Source: Betaproteobacteria bacterium (lineage in GTDB: Bacteria; Pseudomonadota; Gammaproteobacteria; Burkholderiales; Burkholderiaceae_D). From it: a stretch of DNA of 8,517 nt. The DNA is taken from the NCBI GenBank assembly GCA_015655165.1, contig JAATFN010000051.1:1-8517 (forward strand), in the 5' to 3' direction. The translations under genes and the position numbers were made by a program. Shown one piece after another: positions 1-5,780 of this stretch; within the stretch, counting starts at the first letter, position 1; each line of letters opens with the position of its first letter. The notes under the pieces were generated by a model, which was not told where the DNA came from, did not search any database, and saw nothing but the letters and a program-made list of their open reading frames with translations.

Positions 1-582
1 CGAGAAAAACAATTCGAATGGGGCTTGGCCGGCGCGGTTGTACTGAGCTTTATCGGTGTTGCACTGCTCTTGCGTCCTTCTGTGGACAATAGCCAGTTCT
101 TGGGCGCCATGGTCGGTCTGGTTTCAAGTTTTACCACCACACTTGTCTTTATGCAGGTACGCAAATTAGGGCAAATGGGAGAACCGGAATACCGCATCGT
201 TTTCTATTTCTCCATCACCTGTATCTTGCTGGGGCTAGGTGGCTGTGCGTATCTGGGCATTATCCCGTTCACCCATAATCTGACAAGCTATCCACTGTTA
301 CTGATCCTCGGTATGGGAGTGACATCTACCATCGGTCAAATGGCCATGACCCGCGCCTATCGTCTGGGCAACCTGTTCATTGTCTCCAACTTGCAATACT
401 CGGGCATTATCTTTACCAGTTTACTAGGTATGTTGATCTGGCAAGACACGCTGGACTGGATCGGCTGGGCAAGTATTAGCCTGATTCTGGCAAGCGGTCT
501 CGTCTCGACGTTTTACAACCACCGTGCACAACAAACATCACTTAACCAAAAAACCAAAGCAATGCTAGCCTCATCCGGGTAA
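1..582 (+). CDS. EamA-family DMT transporter, 5'-truncated (paralog 1)
   Basis: The C-terminal 193 residues of an inner-membrane transporter of the drug/metabolite transporter superfamily, EamA family; the gene begins before the window. The frame is open from base 1 (R-E-K-Q-F-E-W-G), and these residues align with the loop after helix 4 in the two following paralogs, so the TTG at 25 is not a real start. What is visible corresponds to the second half of a 10-helix protein: the IGVALLLRPSVD segment, the G-E-P-E-Y-R-I-V-F-Y-F segment at the start of a helix, and the M-T-R-A-Y-R-L-G-N motif typical of the second EamA repeat. By eye it is clearly more similar to paralog 2 than to paralog 3. The substrate cannot be read from sequence; relatives export amino acids, sugars or other small metabolites. 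It ends in TAA, 82 bp before the next gene, with a possible terminator between. Confidence 0.9.
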   Translation, partial: REKQFEWGLAGAVVLSFIGVALLLRPSVDNSQFLGAMVGLVSSFTTTLVFMQVRKLGQMGEPEYRIVFYFSITCILLGLGGCAYLGIIPFTHNLTSYPLLLILGMGVTSTIGQMAMTRAYRLGNLFIVSNLQYSGIIFTSLLGMLIWQDTLDWIGWASISLILASGLVSTFYNHRAQQTSLNQKTKAMLASSG

Positions 583-607
583 CACGATTACCTGAATGCA
601 CATATCG

Positions 608-640
608 GGCAGCGTGAACAACAGACGCGCTGCCGCTTTT
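608..640 (+). terminator. Hairpin plus T-run between transporter paralogs 1 and 2
   Basis: The arms at 608-616 (GGCAGCGTG) and 626-634 (CGCGCTGCC) pair over 9 bp with one G-U wobble and enclose a 9-base loop. The hairpin is followed by CTTTT and, a few bases on, by a second run of five T at 646-650. This has the form of an intrinsic terminator for paralog 1. It ends only about 25 bp before the ATG of paralog 2, so it could also act as a leader structure or attenuator for that gene. Confidence 0.55.
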
Positions 641-664
641 GATCCTTTTTGACTGATTACTGCC

Positions 665-1561
665 ATGCAATCCCTCTGGATGCTTCTTGCTGCTTTCGCT
701 TTTGCCATTATGGGTACTTGCGTCAAACTCGCCTCGGAATTTTACTCGGTTGCCGAAATTATCTTTGCCCGCGGACTCTTTAGTGTCGTGACGATCTACA
801 TCATCATGCGCCTTCAAGGCGGCACCCTAAAGACCGCCTATCCCAAACAACATGTGTTGAGAGGTTGCATAGGCGTATTGTCGCAGTGGCTCTGGTTTTA
901 TTCATTTACGCTGTTACCTGTGGCCATGTCCACCACCTTGAATTACACTTCGTCGATCAGGATTGCGGCCATTCTTTTTGGTATTACTTGGCTAAGAGAC
1001 AAAAAACCTTTCGAATGGGGATTGGCCGGCACCATTCTCCTCAGTTTTATCGGTGTCGCGCTACTGCTGCGCCCATCGGTTGATCCAACCCAATTGATTG
1101 GCGGCACCATCGCCTTGTCATCGAGTTTTATTACGGCCATGGTTTTTTTACAGGTACGTAAACTCGGTCTGATGGGTGAACCGGAATACCGCGTTGTCTT
1201 TTATTTCTCGGCCATTTGTACGCTCGCAGGCTTATTGGGGTGTCTATATCTCGGTATTGTCCCCTTTGCCCACAATCTTGATCTGCATGGCCTGCTACTG
1301 ATTCTGTGCCTTGGTGCATCTGCCACAGTCGGCCAGATGACGATGACACGCGCATATCGTCTGGGTAACACATTAGACGTCTCCAACTTGCAATATTCCG
1401 GTATTGTCTTTACCAGTATTTTCGGGATTGCCGTCTGGCATGACAAACTCGACTGGATCGGCTGGACCGGTATTGCGATCATTATTGCCAGCGGCATGTT
1501 CTCGACGATATATAGCCAGCGTGCATCGCGTGCCATTAAAAATGCAGACGCAAAAGTATGA
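665..1561 (+). CDS. EamA-family DMT transporter (paralog 2)
   Basis: A complete 298-residue inner-membrane transporter with two EamA repeats and about ten hydrophobic helices (roughly residues 3-21, 31-49, 66-86, 89-110, 118-135, 143-164, 175-198, 207-226, 240-257 and 262-282), the usual length for the family. The ATG start is supported by MQSLWML at the N-terminus, which is repeated in paralog 3. No Shine-Dalgarno sequence is visible ahead of it. The C-terminal half closely matches paralog 1. One oddity stands out: in helix 4, where paralog 3 has the common N-Y-M-S-P-I-W motif, this protein has N-Y-T-S-S-I-R, so a helix-breaking proline and a tryptophan are lost and an arginine enters the membrane segment. 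The frame is intact, so it is not an obvious pseudogene; altered substrate range or loss of function are both possible. Substrate unknown. Confidence 0.93.
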   Translation: MQSLWMLLAAFAFAIMGTCVKLASEFYSVAEIIFARGLFSVVTIYIIMRLQGGTLKTAYPKQHVLRGCIGVLSQWLWFYSFTLLPVAMSTTLNYTSSIRIAAILFGITWLRDKKPFEWGLAGTILLSFIGVALLLRPSVDPTQLIGGTIALSSSFITAMVFLQVRKLGLMGEPEYRVVFYFSAICTLAGLLGCLYLGIVPFAHNLDLHGLLLILCLGASATVGQMTMTRAYRLGNTLDVSNLQYSGIVFTSIFGIAVWHDKLDWIGWTGIAIIIASGMFSTIYSQRASRAIKNADAKV

Positions 1562-1589
1562 ATGCATTTCTGTTACACTAATACCCCAT

Positions 1590-1624
1590 CGGCAGTACAG
1601 CGTTGTTCGCTACTGCCGTTTTTT
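1590..1624 (+). terminator. Hairpin plus T-run between transporter paralogs 2 and 3
   Basis: CGGCAGTA (1590-1597) pairs perfectly with TACTGCCG (1611-1618). After a two-base CA bulge, GCG (1600-1602) pairs with CGC (1608-1610) around a 5-base loop. Six T follow at 1619-1624. This is a good intrinsic terminator 28 bp after the stop codon of paralog 2. It ends only 20 bp before the ATG of paralog 3, leaving no room for a promoter between. Transcription of paralog 3 must therefore read through it or start within or before the hairpin. A weak extended -10 candidate (TG-T-TACACT, 1571-1579) without a recognisable -35 would start RNA at about 1586, placing the hairpin at the 5' end of the message. 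Confidence 0.65.
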
Positions 1625-1644
1625 CACACACCTATTTATTCATC

Positions 1645-2559
1645 ATGCAATCGCTCTGGATGCTTTGCGCGACTTTTCTGTTTGCCATCATGGCCGCGTG
1701 CGTTAAACTTTCTGCCGACTATTACAGTACCAGTGAGATTCTCTTGTGTCGCGGTTTGTTCGGCGTATTCTTTGTATTGACATTAGTACGCATCAATGGC
1801 GGAACACTCGCCACTTCCCGTGCAAGCAAACACATTCTACGCAGTATCATCGGCGTCATTTCGCTCTGGATGTCGTTTTATGCAATTACGCTTTTACCGT
1901 TGGCAACAGCAACCACCTTGAATTACATGTCGCCCATCTGGATTGCATTAATCCTGTTTGCGATTGATTTCAGACAAGGTAAAAGGCATTTCGACTGGAG
2001 CCTGGCGTTCACCATCCTGTTAAGTTTTATCGGTGTCACACTATTATTGCGTCCATCCATTCATGCCGATGAATTAACAGGCGGCTTGATTGCACTCATA
2101 TCGGGCATATTAACTGCCATTGCCTACCTCCAAGTCAGAGGGCTAAGCCAGCTGGGTGAACCGGAATACCGGATTGTTTTCTATTTCTCGCTCATCGGTG
2201 CCATTACCGGTTTGGTCGCATGTCTTTTTCAGGGCAAGATTCCCTTCTGGCACAATCACCACCCTGTGGGCGCAATACTGATCCTGACAATCGGCGTGAC
2301 CGCAACACTTGCACAAATGGCACTCACACGTGCGTACCGATTGGGCAACACGTTGCTGACAGCGAATCTGCAATATTCGAGTATTATTTTTTCCAGCCTG
2401 CTAAGCATACTCATCTGGAGTAACACAATGGACTGGATGGGATGGGCAGGTATTGCCATCATTTTGATCAGCGGTATGTTATCGACCTTTTACAACTACC
2501 ACAGAACACTTGCCACAAAACGCAGCATGACCTCAACACATAAGGTACAAGCATCATGA
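1645..2559 (+). CDS. EamA-family DMT transporter (paralog 3)
   Basis: A complete 304-residue inner-membrane transporter of the EamA family, with two repeats and about ten membrane helices. The start is placed at ATG 1645 because the protein then begins MQSLWML as in paralog 2; an in-frame TTG at 1603 would add 14 residues but lies inside a hairpin and has no support. It keeps the canonical helix-4 motif N-Y-M-S-P-I-W (residues 93-99), the I-G-V-T-L-L-L-R-P segment, G-E-P-E-Y-R-I-V-F-Y-F and L-T-R-A-Y-R-L-G-N. It is the most diverged of the three visible copies in its second half. The stop overlaps the ATG of the sulfurtransferase gene (ATGA, 2556-2559), so the two are co-transcribed and probably translationally coupled. 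This links the transporter loosely to sulfur metabolism, but the substrate is not known; E. coli EamA itself exports cysteine-pathway metabolites. Confidence 0.93.
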   Translation: MQSLWMLCATFLFAIMAACVKLSADYYSTSEILLCRGLFGVFFVLTLVRINGGTLATSRASKHILRSIIGVISLWMSFYAITLLPLATATTLNYMSPIWIALILFAIDFRQGKRHFDWSLAFTILLSFIGVTLLLRPSIHADELTGGLIALISGILTAIAYLQVRGLSQLGEPEYRIVFYFSLIGAITGLVACLFQGKIPFWHNHHPVGAILILTIGVTATLAQMALTRAYRLGNTLLTANLQYSSIIFSSLLSILIWSNTMDWMGWAGIAIILISGMLSTFYNYHRTLATKRSMTSTHKVQAS

Positions 2560-3410
2560 CATACACAACGCTTATTTCCAGCAGCGAACTGGCTGCCATT
2601 GCCACGACACCGAATCTTGTCATCATTGATTGCCGACATGACCTGATGCATCCTGATGCCGGGCAACAAGCTTACAATACAGGGCATATTCCAGGCGCTT
2701 TGTTCATGCATGTCGACCACGCCATGTCAGGCAGCAAATATGATCAACAAGGTATTTTTCAGGGACGCCATCCCTTACCTGCACAAGCCGACTTTATCGC
2801 AACACTGCGTACATTCGGCATCAACCAGACAACCCAGGTTGTCGCCTATGATGCCCAGGCCGGCATGTTTGCCGCCCGTCTTTGGTGGATGTTGCGCTGG
2901 GTCGGTCATGAAGCCGTTGCAGTATTGGATGGCGGCTTACCCGCATGGACTGCAGCAGGTGGTGCATTATCTACAACCACACCGGCTACAACGCCAGGCA
3001 CGATCGAAGCACAGGCAAGCCTTGTGAATACTATCAACGTTGACGATGTCCTTACCAATGTCTCCTCACGTACAAAGACCGTCGTCGATGCGCGTGCACC
3101 CGATCGCTATCGTGGAGAGAACGAAACCATTGATGCCAAAGGCGGCCATATTCCAAATGCAAAAAACCGTTTCTTCAAAGACAATTTGCAAAATAACGGC
3201 CAATTTAAACCGGCAGCACAATTGCGGAAAGAATGGTCGGCCATCATCGATAGTCCAGACACTGCGATCATGCAATGTGGTTCGGGCGTGACTGCATGCC
3301 ACAACCTGCTCGCATTGGAAATTGCCGGCCTGTCCGGTGCGACCTTATATCCTGGCTCATGGAGTCAATGGAGTGCTGATCCAACACGACCGGTTGCCAC
3401 TGGTAACTGA
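2556..3410 (+). CDS. sseA: 3-mercaptopyruvate sulfurtransferase (tandem rhodanese domains)
   Basis: A 284-residue cytoplasmic sulfurtransferase that moves a sulfane sulfur from 3-mercaptopyruvate (or, less well, thiosulfate) to a thiol acceptor or cyanide. The N-terminal rhodanese domain is the inactive one (about residues 5-135, with I-D-C-R, G-H-I-P-G-A and L-D-G-G-L-P-A-W). The catalytic domain (about 160-280) shows V-V-D-A-R, R-Y-R-G-E, G-G-H-I-P-N-A and the active-site loop CGSGVTAC starting at Cys241. A CGSG loop is typical of mercaptopyruvate sulfurtransferases, whereas thiosulfate enzymes usually have CRKG. The C-terminal Y-P-G-S-W-S-Q-W segment is also conserved in the family, and the length is normal. 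ATG 2556 has AAGG (2542-2545) at a usable distance and overlaps the upstream transporter stop by 4 bp. A thiosulfate sulfurtransferase (rhodanese) is the alternative assignment. Confidence 0.93.
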   Translation: MTYTTLISSSELAAIATTPNLVIIDCRHDLMHPDAGQQAYNTGHIPGALFMHVDHAMSGSKYDQQGIFQGRHPLPAQADFIATLRTFGINQTTQVVAYDAQAGMFAARLWWMLRWVGHEAVAVLDGGLPAWTAAGGALSTTTPATTPGTIEAQASLVNTINVDDVLTNVSSRTKTVVDARAPDRYRGENETIDAKGGHIPNAKNRFFKDNLQNNGQFKPAAQLRKEWSAIIDSPDTAIMQCGSGVTACHNLLALEIAGLSGATLYPGSWSQWSADPTRPVATGN

Positions 3411-3433
3411 TGTCATCTACCTGCCCATAAAAC

Positions 3434-3474
3434 ACACCTCAAAGTTGAGACTTGGCGTTTAACTTTTGAGGTGT
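3434..3474. terminator. Hairpin between convergent genes, probably a bidirectional terminator
   Basis: ACACCTCAAAGTT (3434-3446) pairs with AACTTTTGAGGTGT (3461-3474) over 13 bp with a single unpaired base, around a 14-base loop. It lies 23 bp after the sulfurtransferase stop and 42 bp beyond the stop of the minus-strand kinase gene. On the minus strand it is followed by GTTTTA, a short U-run. On the plus strand the tail (CGTTTGG) is weaker. It is therefore a better terminator for the kinase operon than for the plus-strand operon, but may serve both. The rest of the 106 bp between these genes shows nothing else recognisable. Confidence 0.7.
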
Positions 3475-3516
3475 CGTTTGGTGTCGTCTTGCTCTGCTTG
3501 TTGATGACACACAGGC

Positions 3517-5733
3517 TTATCGGTCATTGCGCACACGTATTAGTGTCGTCATCAACGTCAATAACTGCTCCTCCTGATAAGGCTTCCCAAGATAAGCACT
3601 CGCACCAAGGGCTTGGGCTTTGTCTTGACGTTTTTTTGCAGTACGTGAAGTAATGACCACCACAGGCGTCAGTAGCATATCCGGTCGTTCACGGACTTTT
3701 TCCAGTAAATGGAAACCATCCATACGCGGCATTTCAATATCGATCAACATGATATCAGGTACCATTTTTTGTAATTGCAGTAGCGCATCCATACCATCTT
3801 TGGCCAACATCACCGCATAACCTTCACGCAACAACAGCTTTTGCAGAACACGACGTACGGTTAATGAATCATCAACTACCATCACCGTTACTTTTGGTTC
3901 ATGTATCGACAATAAATCCCCCGCAGGAACAATCGCGACAACATCCTTTCTTTGCATCAGGCGTGCCGGATGCAAAATCAGTACGATCTCTCCCGTACCC
4001 AGAATCGTCGCTCCCAATAAACCATTCACACGGGCTAACTGGACACCCATATTTTTAGTAACCACTTCTTTATTACCCAACACAGCATCGACTAATACAA
4101 CGATAAACTGCTTGCCATTTTTCAACATGACCGCAGCACTGCCATTATTTGTGTCACTATTTATCTTCAACACTCTAGCCAGCGACACAACCGGAATCTC
4201 GCTTTCCTTCCATGCATACGTACCGCGATCGACCATATTGCAACCTGCCGCATCTTTAGTGAGCATCACATGCTCAACATACAACGAGGGAATCGCATAC
4301 GTATTCTCTCCGAGACGCACCAACACCACTTGTGTAACAGCCAGTGTCAGCGGTAGATAAATGGCAAACAACGTACCTTGCCTTTCACGTGTGTCAACTT
4401 CTACCCTACCACCCAAGGCCGCCACCTCAGTTCTAACGACATCAAGGCCGACGCCTCTGCCTGAGACCGTCGTTACCTCATCCGAGGTTGACAAACCCGG
4501 ATGGGAAATCAATTCAAACAGATTTTCAGTGGTGATATTCTGGTCTTCAGAGAGTAAACCGTAGCTGATTGCCTTATCTCTGATACGTTGTAGATTCATG
4601 CCTTTACCGTCATCGCCCACCCGTATTAATAGTTCATTACCTTCTGTGCGTACTTCAAGAAATAGATTGCCATACGCGCTTTTACCGGCTTCCAACCGGG
4701 CCAAGCGATGTTCAATACCATGCGCGATCGCATTACGTAATAGATGCTCAAGTACAACGGTTATTTTTTCCAGTACACTGCGATCAATTTCTTGGTTGGC
4801 ACCCAGTACATCCAGTGTGACTTCTTTATCGACTTCCCTTGATACTTGTCTGATTAAACGCTGTAAACGTTCATTGACACTTTTAAACTTGACCATACGT
4901 GCGGCCATTAATTCCTGCTGCAAATTGCGTGTGAGACGCGAACGCTTGGCAGCAGACTCACGTACACGACCGACGACCTGCCCCAATGTTTTTTGCAAGG
5001 ACGCCACATCTCCAAGGCTCTCGGACATCATGCGTGTCAATTCCTGTAATTGCGTCACGCGATCCAATTCCAGTGCATCAAAATAGGTATGCGCCATCTC
5101 TTTACGATAGAGGAATTTCAGATGGACATCCGCCTGAATCTCAGCCTCTCTTAAATGCTTTTCAATACGTTCGATATTGCCAGCCAGATCATGTGTAATT
5201 TTTTGCAGATGCTCCACGCCGTTTTCGACATGCGATCCGGCAATCGAAATTTCCCCTGCCTGATTCAAGAAATGATCAAGCAAGTTCGCGCGTATCCTGA
5301 TATGCGCAATCGCTTCTTCACTTTTTTTGGATTTTTTTTCAGCCGACTTTAGCTGATTGTGCCCAGATTCAAGAGGGAGCACATGATCTGGCACATCAAA
5401 TCTGTCAGGATGTTTTAATGCATCAAACATCAGCAATGCACGATCATAGTAAGCAAGCAACGTATCTACCTGGACATGTGCATCGGCTTCATTTTTCAAC
5501 AATGCAGCGATCAATCCTTCCAATGCATGCCAATGCTGACCAAATTGCATGGCACCGGTCATTCTTGCACTTCCTTTTATGGTATGAATCGGACCACGTA
5601 ATACAGACAAAAGCTGCAGATTGTCCGGCGCATCTTTAAACCGCATCAAACCATCACCGATGATGGCAAGCAGATCTTTTCCTTCTTCCAGAAATACCGG
5701 CAATAAATCCTGATCAATACTATCTTTTGTCAT
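3517..5733 (-). CDS. chpA: ChpA/PilL-type chemotaxis histidine kinase hybrid, C-terminal half (Hpt-kinase-CheW-receiver)
   Basis: A 738-residue CheA-like kinase fused to a receiver, the signalling core of the chemosensory system that usually controls type IV pilus twitching. Domains in order: an Hpt domain (about 1-105) with phospho-acceptor His50 in HTIKGSA; a charged linker (about 120-142); a dimerisation region (about 143-300); the ATP-binding domain (about 315-465) with N box HLLRNAIAHGIE (N334, H338), G1 box DDGKGM (374-379) and G2 box GRGVGL (425-430); a CheW-like coupling domain (about 465-600); and a CheY-like receiver (about 614-735) with D621/D622, phospho-acceptor D665 in IDIEMPRMDG, and K717. 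No CheA P2 domain is seen, as in ChpA. The start ATG is fixed by an in-frame TGA three codons upstream (5740-5742), with AGGA (5745-5748) as ribosome-binding site. It normally forms one protein with the region encoded just upstream; here it is separate. All catalytic residues are present, so it should be active. Confidence 0.92.
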   Translation of the reverse strand: MTKDSIDQDLLPVFLEEGKDLLAIIGDGLMRFKDAPDNLQLLSVLRGPIHTIKGSARMTGAMQFGQHWHALEGLIAALLKNEADAHVQVDTLLAYYDRALLMFDALKHPDRFDVPDHVLPLESGHNQLKSAEKKSKKSEEAIAHIRIRANLLDHFLNQAGEISIAGSHVENGVEHLQKITHDLAGNIERIEKHLREAEIQADVHLKFLYRKEMAHTYFDALELDRVTQLQELTRMMSESLGDVASLQKTLGQVVGRVRESAAKRSRLTRNLQQELMAARMVKFKSVNERLQRLIRQVSREVDKEVTLDVLGANQEIDRSVLEKITVVLEHLLRNAIAHGIEHRLARLEAGKSAYGNLFLEVRTEGNELLIRVGDDGKGMNLQRIRDKAISYGLLSEDQNITTENLFELISHPGLSTSDEVTTVSGRGVGLDVVRTEVAALGGRVEVDTRERQGTLFAIYLPLTLAVTQVVLVRLGENTYAIPSLYVEHVMLTKDAAGCNMVDRGTYAWKESEIPVVSLARVLKINSDTNNGSAAVMLKNGKQFIVVLVDAVLGNKEVVTKNMGVQLARVNGLLGATILGTGEIVLILHPARLMQRKDVVAIVPAGDLLSIHEPKVTVMVVDDSLTVRRVLQKLLLREGYAVMLAKDGMDALLQLQKMVPDIMLIDIEMPRMDGFHLLEKVRERPDMLLTPVVVITSRTAKKRQDKAQALGASAYLGKPYQEEQLLTLMTTLIRVRNDR

Positions 5734-5780
5734 GTCAGATCAATTCCTGATTATCAGTTTAAAACCATTCATACGCGACA

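Noticed and set aside
25..582. TTG at 25 as the start of the first transporter
   Set aside because: The frame is open to base 1 and the residues before it (R-E-K-Q-F-E-W-G) align with the interior of paralog 2, so the gene is truncated by the window edge.
649..654. TTGACT as a -35 box for the second transporter
   Set aside because: A matching -10 would fall inside the coding region after ATG 665, so it cannot drive the full gene; it is part of the T-rich tail of the hairpin.
1603..1644. TTG 1603 as the start of the third transporter (14 extra residues)
   Set aside because: It lies in the loop of the terminator hairpin, and alignment with paralog 2 places the start at ATG 1645 (MQSLWML).
4598..5086. 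162-codon plus-strand open frame
   Set aside because: It lies wholly antisense to the kinase gene, has low-complexity Ser/Arg/Thr-rich composition and no ribosome-binding site; it is a shadow of the real coding frame. The same reasoning removes the other open frames overlapping the accepted genes.
5745..5760. Small inverted repeat CTGAT-A-ATCAG in the gap between the two ChpA genes
   Set aside because: A 5-bp stem with a one-base loop is too small to call as a regulatory element or recombination scar.
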